Origin: CAYPPG01 sp964412555
GTDB taxonomy: Bacteria; Hinthialibacterota; Hinthialibacteria; Hinthialibacterales; Hinthialibacteraceae
Length of the DNA: 13,920 nt
Assembly (NCBI GenBank): GCA_964412555.1
Contig: CAYPPG010000115.1
Span: 1-13,920, forward strand
Reading direction: 5' to 3'
Shown: positions 1 through 7,302 of the stretch, in pieces
Position numbering within the stretch: the stretch's first letter is position 1
Layout: the number at the start of each line of letters is the position of its first letter
Translations under genes and position numbers: made by a program
Notes under the pieces: generated by a model
Seen by the model: the letters and a program-made list of their open reading frames with translations, nothing else
What the model was told of the DNA's origin: nothing
Database searches by the model: none

Positions 1-286
1 CCGTTTGATGAGAAATGATTCCTTTCGATTTCCTGCGAAATTCTTTTCGCGCGGGACGCTGGCGAGGAGGTAACGTAATATAACCGGCACGTTCCAGTTT
101 GAGCAGGAGAGTACGGCATGCCATATCTTTCAACTGGCCGTCGGGGCGATGCCAATGCCATATCTCGCATAGTTCCTGGGAGAGCCGCGAGCGATTCCAC
201 AAGGGGTGCTCCGCTAGGAGTTGCTTGATGAATTCAATATCCCCCCGCGTGATTTCTCGTCCTTGGATAATTCGTTTCTCTTCCAT
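1..286 (-). CDS. DruA-like protein (DUF4338), N-terminal part, cut by window edge
   Basis: About 95 codons are visible, open to the window edge. The recognisable pattern is the DUF4338/DruA N-terminus: an opening with IIQGREIT, then SRLSQELCEIWHWH, GQLKDMACRTLLLKLE and ITLPPRQ. In this family that block precedes the main DUF4338 domain, which lies outside the window. DruA is a core protein of Druantia anti-phage systems, but most DUF4338 genes stand alone and often occur in several copies, so a defence role is not shown here. No druE-type helicase or other Druantia gene is visible on the upstream side. In-frame ATGs lie at 298, 295 and 286. I chose 286 because a promoter at 294-322 would start transcription at about that base, and because the family usually opens with a short Met-Glu/Asp-Lys stretch. 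Family recognition is strong; function is inference. Confidence 0.8.
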   Translation of the reverse strand, partial: MEEKRIIQGREITRGDIEFIKQLLAEHPLWNRSRLSQELCEIWHWHRPDGQLKDMACRTLLLKLERAGYITLPPRQRPARKEFRRKSKGIISHQT

Positions 287-590
287 GCTCCCCATCATAG
301 CAAGAGGTGAGGGTTGAGTCCAGCGCACGGGAAGAAAAAAAGAAAGAAAAATTCTGATCGAAAAAAATCCCATCAATCAGTGTGTTTGTGGTTGGATAAG
401 AATTATTGATAAGATTAATTTGTAACTTATTTTTGCTGAATCCTATCTGCTATTGTTATGTGTGAACGGATACCATCCCGAAGCCTTTTTACTTGAGATT
501 GTGTAACAGTGTATTGTCGTTCATTCTTGATCATTATTCATTTCCGAAATCTAGAAGAATAATACCTTTTCGATTTCCATCCCTATCATA
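287..590. other. Intergenic region, no gene seen
   Basis: AT-rich spacer between two minus-strand genes. It holds the DruA-like promoter at its left end and purine and A-rich tracts around 331-370. I see no open frame, RNA gene or copy of the dispersed repeat. A long-range inverted pair GAAATC/GATTTC near 545-577, downstream of the DUF4832 gene, is too loosely spaced to call a terminator. Confidence 0.5.
294..322 (-). promoter_or_regulatory. Extended -10 promoter for the DruA-like gene
   Basis: On the minus strand, TGGACT (317-322) and TATGAT (294-299) are separated by 17 bases, and a TG dinucleotide one base before the -10 makes it an extended -10. Transcription would start close to base 286-288, at the ATG of the third possible start codon, so the message would be leaderless or nearly so. 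Confidence 0.45.
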
Positions 591-1985
591 TTAGTGAACT
601 ACTAATTTTCCTAAAGGGTACCATCCTTCATCATTCCTTCCTGCAATCGCCAATTTCACCTTCGGCACATCGGAATATAAATCAAGAAGACCAATTTCAA
701 GATGATATTCCCCTTTTGCAATATCCTTAGGAACCGTCACGGTATCATCGTAGAGATTATCGCCCGGTAGCCAGTTGCGGATATCGGCCTCGGTTTTGAT
801 GATGTATTGATTTTCATCGTTTTTCAAGCGAAAAGCGAGTGGGAACGGTTTGTAGCAGGGGGCGACGCCTTTGTTTTCCCACCAGGAAGTGAATGTCAAT
901 TTCCCACCTGGTTTGACTTGTGAAGGGTAGGTGAATTTCCGTAACACGAAACGGTAGCCCATTTTTTTCAGCCAACGGTTGACTTGCGGCCACCATTCTT
1001 CGGGAACGGGAGAAGATTTCGCGTTGAAGGAAGAAATATGCCATTTCAAGGATTGATCGATGATGTAATCGATATCCCAGCCGTTGTCCTTCCAATGCTG
1101 CATGACCCAACAGACTTCGAAACTCACCGGGGCTTTTTTCCAGGCGTCTTTCATGCCGAAGTTGATGATGGCTTGGGGATAATAATCGTACATATGAGAC
1201 CATGTTTTGCTGAAACCGCCCATATCGCCGAGACAATCCACGCGCCAACCGACATTTCTTTTTGAAATACCATATTGATTCGTCTTTTCATCCGTGAGGA
1301 GCATGATGAGCGTGGTATCGGGAAACGCTTCGAGATAGGCATCGACCAATGCTTCGCGCGTTTCTTGCGTCAAGCGAGCTGAACCCGCACCTTCGCCCCA
1401 CGCACCGACGATAGACAAATCGACACTTTCCAATACAGGATGGCCGTTGTACCGTTTGCCCAGATCGCGGATCATGCCGCCAAAATGCTCGACGTAACGC
1501 GGGTCTTCAGGATTGGTCTGCCATTTCTCGACTGGCAAATCCTTTTCCTCTCCCATCATTTCCCGATACCAATCCGGTACGTCTCGTTCCGGACCGGTAC
1601 CATAGGGTGCGATGCGCAACAGCAAAGTTTGTTTTCGCGCCTTAGCCGTCTCTAAAGCTTTATCGAGCAAATCCCATGCATATACATCTTTTTCCGGTTC
1701 CACGAATTTCCAATAGACGCGGAAATAGGCTAATGAGGTCATCGGATGATCTTTGTTCTCCAGGTTGCCGTCGAAATCCTGATAGACGATGGGAAATCCT
1801 TCCGTCCAGCCTTTGCCTTCATTGAGTTCATCGCCGTTGAAACGTTGGAAGGTCATGAAGCCGATGCCGGGATTGATCAGAACATCGTCGATTTCGGTTG
1901 GGCGGACGATGACGGTTTCTTGCGTGAATGCAGACATTGCGCATAAAAGAAAAATCATTATGGAGATGGACGTTTTGAGATACAT
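591..1985 (-). CDS. Secreted DUF4832 glycoside hydrolase-like protein
   Basis: 464 residues. Residues 1-21 form a signal peptide with a hydrophobic core and a small-residue cleavage region, so the protein is probably exported. Residues 30-340 look like a GH42/GH-A-style TIM barrel: a YWKFVEPEKDVYAWDLLD strand-helix signature at about 91-108, GAWGEG with Glu198 as a possible acid/base, and VSFEVCW with Glu290 as a possible nucleophile. Residues about 345-464 match the beta-sandwich usual for DUF4832 (PF16116), including SWWENKG and an IGLLDLYSD stretch near the end. These proteins are thought to act on polysaccharides, but the substrate is unknown and the catalytic residues are my inference. 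The start is firm: AAGGAG sits 8 bases before the ATG. It lies downstream of the protease gene but is separated by 271 bases of repeats, so it is probably transcribed independently. Confidence 0.85.
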   Translation of the reverse strand: MYLKTSISIMIFLLCAMSAFTQETVIVRPTEIDDVLINPGIGFMTFQRFNGDELNEGKGWTEGFPIVYQDFDGNLENKDHPMTSLAYFRVYWKFVEPEKDVYAWDLLDKALETAKARKQTLLLRIAPYGTGPERDVPDWYREMMGEEKDLPVEKWQTNPEDPRYVEHFGGMIRDLGKRYNGHPVLESVDLSIVGAWGEGAGSARLTQETREALVDAYLEAFPDTTLIMLLTDEKTNQYGISKRNVGWRVDCLGDMGGFSKTWSHMYDYYPQAIINFGMKDAWKKAPVSFEVCWVMQHWKDNGWDIDYIIDQSLKWHISSFNAKSSPVPEEWWPQVNRWLKKMGYRFVLRKFTYPSQVKPGGKLTFTSWWENKGVAPCYKPFPLAFRLKNDENQYIIKTEADIRNWLPGDNLYDDTVTVPKDIAKGEYHLEIGLLDLYSDVPKVKLAIAGRNDEGWYPLGKLVVH

Positions 1986-2017
1986 TTTGGATTCTCCTTA
2001 AGTCTATCGTAAATTAG

Positions 2018-2054
2018 CATGGGCAGAACTGACGTCTTGCCCATGTTACCCTTT
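2018..2054 (-). repeat. Dispersed palindromic repeat, hairpin-1 copy
   Basis: CATGGGCA (2018-2025) pairs perfectly with TGCCCATG (2038-2045). Bases 2022-2054 match 2109-2141 at 31 of 33 positions, a near-perfect direct repeat. Read on the minus strand it has the same order as the copies at 6056 and 10210: GGGTAAC, stem, a GTCAG-containing loop, stem. Confidence 0.85.
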
Positions 2055-2066
2055 CTCTTTTCTAAC

Positions 2067-2141
2067 GGGTGGCAAGGATAAGCGAAGTCTATCCTTGCTT
2101 TCCTCGAAGGCAGACCTGACGTCTTGCCCTTGTTACCCTTT
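2067..2141 (-). repeat. Dispersed palindromic repeat, full composite copy
   Basis: Hairpin 2 has a perfect 9-bp stem, GCAAGGATA (2072-2080) with TATCCTTGC (2090-2098), around the loop AGCGAAGTC. Hairpin 1 (2107-2130) and the GTTACCC flank complete it. Read on the minus strand the order hairpin 1, linker, hairpin 2 is the same as at 5946-6025, 6939-7020 and 8119-8198. Confidence 0.85.
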
Positions 2142-2167
2142 AAGTCCTAATATACCTTTGATTTTGA

Positions 2168-2226
2168 CGGGTAGAGCAAGCGTCCTCGCTTGCACGTAAT
2201 GCAGGCGGGGACGCCTGCTCTACCCG
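2168..2226. repeat. Three-way palindrome (cloverleaf-like extragenic repeat)
   Basis: An 11-bp outer stem, CGGGTAGAGCA (2168-2178) with TGCTCTACCCG (2216-2226), is perfect. Two perfect 7-bp stems lie inside and overlap its ends: GCAAGCG/CGCTTGC (2176-2193, 4-base loop) and GCAGGCG/CGCCTGC (2201-2218, 4-base loop). The outer stem and the two inner hairpins cannot all form in full at once, so alternative folds are possible. It resembles extragenic palindromes of REP/BIME type and belongs to a different family from its neighbours. Confidence 0.85.
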
Positions 2227-2232
2227 ATGGAT

Positions 2233-2259
2233 GTAAAAGCCGGCAGGATGCCGGCGTTA
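2233..2259 (-). terminator. Possible intrinsic terminator at the end of the tricorn-like gene
   Basis: Directly after the TAA on the minus strand, GCCGGCA and TGCCGGC (2239-2255) form a 7-bp GC-rich stem with a 3-base loop followed by TTTTA. GTAA/TTAC pairs flank it. The T run is short, so it may instead be, or derive from, another extragenic palindrome that also protects mRNA ends. Confidence 0.45.
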
Positions 2260-5200
2260 CGGTAATCGTTTTAGTAAATTTTCTACAGCGGCGCGGAGTT
2301 GATCGTCTTGATTTTTCGATTCCGCTTCCGGGGTTTGTGGAACAATGACATGGGGGACGGCACCGTGGTTTTCCATGTCGGTTCCATCGAGAACATACCA
2401 TCCTCGGAAGGGAAGGCGAACCGTTGTGCCGTCGATCAAGCGTGTTCCGCCGGTGCTGATAACCGCACCATGGGTTTCCTGTCCAACCAACGTCCCTCGT
2501 TCCAATGTTTTAAAGGCATGGGAGACGATTTCTGCGTTGGAAAAACTTTTTTCATTGCAGAGCATGTTGATCGGCAAGGTGTAGCGTTGGATAAATAGAC
2601 GATCCTGCGGATAGCCAGTGGTCATTGTGGGATCGGCTCCGCGCGGGACGGTGTACGCGTGGGGCTGCACCATGATCGAGGCCAACAAGCGGTCCGTTGT
2701 CCAGCCACCGCCATTGTTGCGCACGTCGATGATCAAGCCGTCTTTATCCCCGGCAGCGGCAAACAAATCTCGTTCAAAAACGTCCAGCGACGGTTGGTTC
2801 ATGGCTTGGACGTGAATATAACCGATACGTCCATCGGATAATTGCTCGACCAACTCGGCGTTGTCCAAGCGCCATGCTTCATAATTCAATTGTCTTTGTT
2901 GCCCCCAACTGATCGGCGTAATCAAAAGCTGAATTTCTTTTTCTTCTCCATCTTCCATTTTGCGGCGAACGCCAATTAGCGTTTCTTCTCCGGCTTGCCC
3001 CTTCAATCTTGCAGTGAGCGTATCGGTGGGAGTAAACGGTTTGCCTTCAACGGACGTGACCACATCGCCTTCCAGTAGATTCATCGGTTCTTTGGCAGCC
3101 GGTGATTCCGGAATGATCTTTGTTACGAGAAAACCATCTTCGACTCGTCGATGAATCGTGCCGAGGTAGCCGTTGGATTGGGCATTCGGATTTCTATCTG
3201 AAGGGGCGCGGATACCGAGGTGGGAACCGTTCAATTCTCCGAGAAGATGATTGGCGACGTAATCAAATTCATGGGCGGTGCGTGCCTCTTTTGCCAAGGC
3301 ATGATATCGTAAAGCCAATGCATCCCACTCCAAGCCTTTCATGGTGGGATGGTAGAAGATTTCTCCTAGTATGCGAGCCGCTTCCAGGAATTTCTGACTG
3401 TTTTGTTTTTCCAGATCGATATGGATTTCATCATCGATATCATAAAATTCCGTTTTCCCATCTTTCAGAGTTACCGTTCCGCCTTGTCCACCTCGCACGA
3501 TGACGATCTTCTCACCGTTCAATGTCAGGTGTTGGACATCTGAGGAATTGGTCAACCGTTTGAGATCGCTGCCATCCCATTTGATCGAAAATAAACCGGA
3601 TTCACCGGATGTTCCCGTGAATATATAGCGGTCACCAGCGGGAGTCATTTCGTTGTTCATTTCGTTTCCGGATAAGGTCGTGATCCGTTTCAGGCGCAGA
3701 TATGCGTCCGTCAGATCATATTCTTCTGTAATTTCACTTACCTCTTTCTCTTCATCCTTCTCTTTCCCGTTTTCTTCATCTTTTGATTTCTTTGTCTTCA
3801 AAGGTTTGCGCTTTTTGGCTGCTTCGGCAGCATCTTTGTAGTATTGTTCGATTTCTTTCGGAGTCAGGGCTTCGAGTTCTTTATCGAGATAGACCATCCA
3901 GAGATCGTATTCGTTGTTGATTCGTTCGGAGAGGAAACTCAAGATTTTACCATCCGCCGACCAGCGGGGATGGATATCGTTGTTCGGGTGGCGGCTGATA
4001 TTGACGGCCGGTTTCGAACCGTCAACGGGAATTATCCAAATATCGGAATTGAAGTCGCGATCGTTTTGGTGATAAGCGATGAAGCGGCTGTCAGGACTCC
4101 AGCGCCAATCGAGTGAGAAATCCCAGCCAGAAATAAGGGTGCGGATGTCTCCACTGTCCAAATCCAGAATCATCAAGTCACCTCGACCGCGCCGGAAGGC
4201 AAGATGTTTTCCGTCGGGTGAGGGATCGGGCATCCGATCGTTCGTTTCTGTTTCCACGATAGGAGTTATCGTGAATTGGATGGCGTCATGCCATCGTTTG
4301 GGATCGAGTTCTTTCGGTAAATCTTCTTCTTCCTCATTCTCACCCTCTTCATCGTCATCATCTTTGGCTTCTTCTTGTTCATTCTCATTATCTTTTTCTG
4401 AATCATCGTCTTCAGAGGATGGTTGAATCGTTGTATCGAATTGTTCTTTGATATCACTACGTGTCAACGCGACAGCAGCGCTAAAAATCGACTCGGTTCC
4501 GTTGCGATCACTGACAAAATATAGTTTCAAACCATCCGGCGACCACACAATTTCCTTTTCGTGCGCATGGGAATTCGTCACGCGCTGAGTGGGACTTTTT
4601 TCCTCGACATTGCGAATATAGACCTCGCCATATGCGATATACGCCATCACTTTTTCATCCGGACTCAGCGCCGCTTCACTGATTTCACGGTCGATCGATT
4701 TGATTTGATAGTTATCCTCATCATCTTCATTGGCTTCGATCGTGATGGCTTTCGGTTCTGCATTGGATTCGGTCAGCCGAAGCGTATGTAACGTATCCCA
4801 AACCAACAGGACGGCAGTTTTACCGTTTGCAGAAATGTCATAATCTTGAATATCGTCTTCTTTGAAAGATGTCAACCGGGTGATGGTTTTGCTTGCGCCA
4901 TTCCATTTCATGCGGTATAAATTGACACACCGAAATTCCCGGTCGGAGAGAAAGTACAGGGTATCGTCATTGCCCCATTTCGCTTTTCCGTCATTCCCTT
5001 CCCAGTCGGTCAGTGTTGTGAAGGAACCATTTTTCCGGTCATACAGCCATACATCCCGGTCATCCGAGCCACGATAATGGCGGCGTGACCAGCTGGAACC
5101 GCCTCGTGTGAACGCGACAAGATTTCCATCCGAGCTAACCAGTGGGTGAAAACCATATGCGTCATGAACCCGGAGAATTTCACCTCCATTCAGTGAAACC

Positions 5201-5655
5201 ATAAACGGGCGATGAGAGCGATACAAATCCCCCTCCAGGTCAGATGAAAAAGTGACAATCTCGTTATTCTTTTCATCTACGCCGAAACCGGTCAATTCAC
5301 AATCTCTATCCATTTCGGTCAATTGACGTATATCGGTTCCATCGGCATTCATGATGTAGAGGTTTCCATATCCATCGCGGTCGGATTCGAAGGCAATTTG
5401 CTTACCATTCGGATGCCAGGCGGAATGCAGTTCGTTTCCGGGGTGTGCGGAAAGACGGACAGCGGTTCCTCCTTTGGCGGACACTTTCCATAAGTCTCCA
5501 CGCCACGATAAAACAATTTCGGAACCGTCGGGGCTGATGGAAGGGTATAAGGGTAAATGAACGTTGCCGTTCTCGCCATACATCACCGATGTGGTGAAGA
5601 TACAAATAATAATAGTAAACAGACGAAATAAACTTGAATGTTTCATGGGCAGCAT
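2257..5655 (-). CDS. Secreted tricorn-like protease (beta-propellers, PDZ, S41 peptidase)
   Basis: 1132 residues. A signal peptide covers about residues 4-27. Two TolB/PD40-like propeller regions follow, marked by repeated SPDG-type turns at about 40-395 and 460-715. A PDZ domain lies at about 828-915 and a C-terminal S41 peptidase domain carries the tricorn signatures: GSH (Ser811, His812), DVRNNGGGW (about 976-984, the S41 oxyanion region) and SFSN with the likely nucleophile Ser1039. Tricorn-type enzymes trim peptides; export suggests a periplasmic or surface role. Two low-complexity insertions stand out: a very acidic stretch at about 413-445 and a Lys/Glu-rich segment at about 602-641. 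An upstream in-frame ATG at 5697 exists, but AGGAG at 5663-5667 lies 7 bases before the ATG at 5655, which also puts the signal peptide at the N-terminus. The stop overlaps a palindrome. Confidence 0.9.
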   Translation of the reverse strand: MLPMKHSSLFRLFTIIICIFTTSVMYGENGNVHLPLYPSISPDGSEIVLSWRGDLWKVSAKGGTAVRLSAHPGNELHSAWHPNGKQIAFESDRDGYGNLYIMNADGTDIRQLTEMDRDCELTGFGVDEKNNEIVTFSSDLEGDLYRSHRPFMVSLNGGEILRVHDAYGFHPLVSSDGNLVAFTRGGSSWSRRHYRGSDDRDVWLYDRKNGSFTTLTDWEGNDGKAKWGNDDTLYFLSDREFRCVNLYRMKWNGASKTITRLTSFKEDDIQDYDISANGKTAVLLVWDTLHTLRLTESNAEPKAITIEANEDDEDNYQIKSIDREISEAALSPDEKVMAYIAYGEVYIRNVEEKSPTQRVTNSHAHEKEIVWSPDGLKLYFVSDRNGTESIFSAAVALTRSDIKEQFDTTIQPSSEDDDSEKDNENEQEEAKDDDDEEGENEEEEDLPKELDPKRWHDAIQFTITPIVETETNDRMPDPSPDGKHLAFRRGRGDLMILDLDSGDIRTLISGWDFSLDWRWSPDSRFIAYHQNDRDFNSDIWIIPVDGSKPAVNISRHPNNDIHPRWSADGKILSFLSERINNEYDLWMVYLDKELEALTPKEIEQYYKDAAEAAKKRKPLKTKKSKDEENGKEKDEEKEVSEITEEYDLTDAYLRLKRITTLSGNEMNNEMTPAGDRYIFTGTSGESGLFSIKWDGSDLKRLTNSSDVQHLTLNGEKIVIVRGGQGGTVTLKDGKTEFYDIDDEIHIDLEKQNSQKFLEAARILGEIFYHPTMKGLEWDALALRYHALAKEARTAHEFDYVANHLLGELNGSHLGIRAPSDRNPNAQSNGYLGTIHRRVEDGFLVTKIIPESPAAKEPMNLLEGDVVTSVEGKPFTPTDTLTARLKGQAGEETLIGVRRKMEDGEEKEIQLLITPISWGQQRQLNYEAWRLDNAELVEQLSDGRIGYIHVQAMNQPSLDVFERDLFAAAGDKDGLIIDVRNNGGGWTTDRLLASIMVQPHAYTVPRGADPTMTTGYPQDRLFIQRYTLPINMLCNEKSFSNAEIVSHAFKTLERGTLVGQETHGAVISTGGTRLIDGTTVRLPFRGWYVLDGTDMENHGAVPHVIVPQTPEAESKNQDDQLRAAVENLLKRLP

Positions 5656-5662
5656 TTGTATA

Positions 5663-5667
5663 CTCCT
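5663..5667 (-). promoter_or_regulatory. Ribosome binding site deciding the protease start
   Basis: AGGAG on the minus strand, 7 bases before the ATG at 5655. The in-frame ATG at 5697 has no comparable site, so the shorter start is preferred. Confidence 0.75.
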
Positions 5668-5733
5668 AATTTTTTGTGAAATACATCGTGAATTCAACCG
5701 TTATGGATACAAGGATAAAGCTCTCTTCCATAA

Positions 5734-5904
5734 TATCAAACAGGTATATCCCCCAAGGGTGAAGGAAATATGAGTGCATCGGTTACCCATTACGGTCTGG
5801 ACTCAGCCAAGACAGCAGATATCCGTGTCACATTTCCCGACGGAACAGTCGTGTCGCAGAATCATGTGCCAGCGAATAAAAGAATCATTATTCGCGATCA
5901 ATGA
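5734..5904 (+). pseudogene. Remnant of an ASPIC/UnbV domain (C-terminal fragment)
   Basis: The frame ending in TGA at 5902-5904 has 44 codons from the ATG at 5770 and is open back to a stop at 5731. Its product carries THYGLDSAKTADIRVTFPDG followed by VPANKRIIIRDQ. This matches the last part of the ASPIC/UnbV domain (PF07593), whose usual form has an H-F/Y-G-L motif, then WPDG or FPDG, then VPAN. Full-length relatives normally carry FG-GAP or VCBS propeller repeats before this domain. Here stops at 5716 and 5731 interrupt the same frame upstream and no propeller sequence is recognisable, so it looks like a decayed tail. The GAAGGA before the ATG could still allow translation as a 44-residue peptide. 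It sits divergently to the protease gene and directly before a cluster of dispersed repeats. Confidence 0.65.
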
Positions 5905-5945
5905 AATTACAATTGTAGAGGGGGTAGCAACGCGTAACCCATCAA

Positions 5946-6025
5946 GGGTAACAAGGGCAAGCGCAGTATGCCTTTGTTCTTTTGAGCGACAAAGCATGGG
6001 TAGACTTCGCTTACCCATGGTACCC
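5946..6025 (+). repeat. Dispersed palindromic repeat, full composite copy
   Basis: Hairpin 1 (5946-5979, AACAAGGGCA against TGCCTTTGTT, one wobble pair), a TTTTGAG-type linker, and hairpin 2 with a perfect 8-bp stem CATGGGTA (5995-6002)/TACCCATG (6012-6019) around the loop GACTTCGCT. That loop is the exact reverse complement of the loop at 2081-2089. Confidence 0.85.
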
Positions 6026-6045
6026 GGTTACATGGTACCCGGTTA
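6016..6045 (+). repeat. Perfect 15-bp tandem duplication
   Basis: The unit CATGGTACCCGGTTA occurs twice head to tail (6016-6030 and 6031-6045), overlapping the right edge of the composite repeat. Confidence 0.9.
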
Positions 6046-6055
6046 GTTCCTCTCT

Positions 6056-6092
6056 GGGTAACAAGGGCAATGCGTCAGTCTGCCCTTGTTAC
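6056..6092 (+). repeat. Dispersed palindromic repeat, hairpin-1 copy forming the dprA 3' end
   Basis: A perfect 12-bp stem, GTAACAAGGGCA (6058-6069) with TGCCCTTGTTAC (6081-6092), surrounds an 11-base loop ATGCGTCAGTC. The dprA stop codon (6075-6077, minus strand) lies in the loop, and the last five DprA codons are repeat sequence. Confidence 0.9.
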
Positions 6093-7160
6093 ACAATGCC
6101 TCAAATCACATCTCTCATTCAATCGCACAATAAACTCATTAAGAGCATCAGCCGAGAACGAGGAAGCTACCGGCCGGTTGGCAAAGAAATTATTCAATAA
6201 TTTTTCGTATTGCCCTTTCGCTTTCAACACGCTCGCCAGTTCTCTTCCCGGCATTTGCATCAAAGCGTAGATTCCGCGTGATGCAGGATTTTCTTCTACA
6301 TCTCTTTCCGGTACAGGGACAAATACGGGCCGATTTTGCAAAAGAGAAAATCGCACGGTGTGAAACGAGCCACCGGGCATATCGGTCTGCACGACAATGG
6401 TTCCGATTGACATCCCGCTTTGGATGCGGTCTCTCGCCACAAGGTTTTGCGGAATCGGTTGTTCACCAATCGGGTACTCGGAAATCAATGCTCCACCGGA
6501 TTCCACAATTTGTTCGGCCAATTTCATGTTCCGTCGAGGATAGACCGTATCGAGGCCGTTTCCTAAAACAGCAACGGTTATCCCGCCAGCATCGAGTGCG
6601 GCTTTGTGCGCGGCAGTATCAATCCCCACCGCCAAACCGGAAACAATCACCCATCCCTCTTGCACGAGCGTTTCGACAGTTTTCGACGTCGTCTCTTTCC
6701 CGAAATTCGTCGGATTCCTTGTTCCGACACAGGCAATGTTATTTACACCTTCCGGAAGCCGGCCCCGGGTATAAAGGATGGGAGGGCAATTCTCTGTAAG
6801 TTTTAACAATGGAGGATAGTTCTGATCGAAATAATGGACAATCCCGATACCGCGCTGTTTCGTTTCTTCGAGAGAATTGAGTGCAGTCTCATGGGCGATG
6901 AACCAAGCATCATCGTCGTCTGGAGATAATGGTTCATCGGGTAATGAGAACAAGGTCTCAGTCTGCCCTTTTTCTTGAGTGGTAGAAAGCAAAGGGAAAC
7001 TTCGCTTCCCTTTAGTTCCCTTTACACTCGATGCATGGTTGATTTCGGAGAGCAAAGTATGATGGCTTGCCAGTTCAATTATCTGGCTGTTCGAAAACCG
7101 TCCAAGTTCCAGCAACGTCAACAATCCGAGAGCACTTTTGCAGGGAATGGATAGATTCAT
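6075..7160 (-). CDS. dprA: DprA/Smf family DNA-processing protein with repeat insertion
   Basis: 361 residues. DprA loads RecA onto incoming single-stranded DNA during transformation, in the cytoplasm. An N-terminal helical region (about 8-40) is followed by the Rossmann-like core: YPPLLK with CPPILYTRG (115-133), ACVGTRNPTNFGKE (143-156), VSGLAVGIDTAAHKAAL (173-189), AVLGNGLDTVYP (197-208), SEYPIGEQPIP (227-237) and RDRIQSG (243-249). The usual RNRII reads RDRIQ, and the usual SGSL/TA segment reads PGGSFHTVRF, placing it in a divergent DprA-like branch. Residues about 46-75 are encoded by a full palindromic repeat in frame, and the last residues, VTRAD, and the stop come from another copy. 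No clear C-terminal winged helix is recognisable. GAGGTGG sits 5 bases before the ATG. The family is certain; an active competence role is inferred. Confidence 0.9.
   Translation of the reverse strand: MNLSIPCKSALGLLTLLELGRFSNSQIIELASHHTLLSEINHASSVKGTKGKRSFPLLSTTQEKGQTETLFSLPDEPLSPDDDDAWFIAHETALNSLEETKQRGIGIVHYFDQNYPPLLKLTENCPPILYTRGRLPEGVNNIACVGTRNPTNFGKETTSKTVETLVQEGWVIVSGLAVGIDTAAHKAALDAGGITVAVLGNGLDTVYPRRNMKLAEQIVESGGALISEYPIGEQPIPQNLVARDRIQSGMSIGTIVVQTDMPGGSFHTVRFSLLQNRPVFVPVPERDVEENPASRGIYALMQMPGRELASVLKAKGQYEKLLNNFFANRPVASSFSADALNEFIVRLNERCDLRHCVTRAD
6939..7020 (+). repeat. Dispersed palindromic repeat, full composite copy inside dprA
   Basis: It opens with GGGTAA (6939), contains CTCAGTCTGCCC and TTCTTGAG, and ends in hairpin 2, AAAGGGAA (6991-6998)/TTCCCTTT (7006-7013), with loop ACTTCGC. 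Element order and loop match the intergenic copies; hairpin 1 is degraded. It lies within the DprA reading frame, adding about 28-30 residues without breaking it. Confidence 0.8.
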
Positions 7161-7302
7161 TCATTCCACCTCGATTCAAAGAAAAGTAAAATGCATGAAC
7201 GGAATCTCCTATACCGAGACCTTAAAACAGTCTTGACACATTGTACGTCCCCCTCGACGTCAATCGAAAAACGAATTGTCGAATGCTTGCTATCGTGTTT
7301 TA

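Noticed and set aside
2168..2226. A tRNA gene, because of the cloverleaf shape
   Set aside because: It lacks the T-arm and D-arm consensus bases, an anticodon loop and an acceptor end; it is shorter than a tRNA and built from perfect palindromes.
2018..2259. A CRISPR array
   Set aside because: The repeated units are palindromic, differ in type and spacing, and have no regular unique spacers.
4079..4426. Serine-rich plus-strand frame opposite the protease gene
   Set aside because: It is the antisense shadow of the acidic linker codons and has no features of its own.
7161..7302. TTGACG and TACAAT upstream of dprA as a promoter
   Set aside because: They are separated by only 12 bases, too close for a normal sigma-70 promoter; a dprA promoter probably lies here but I cannot place it.
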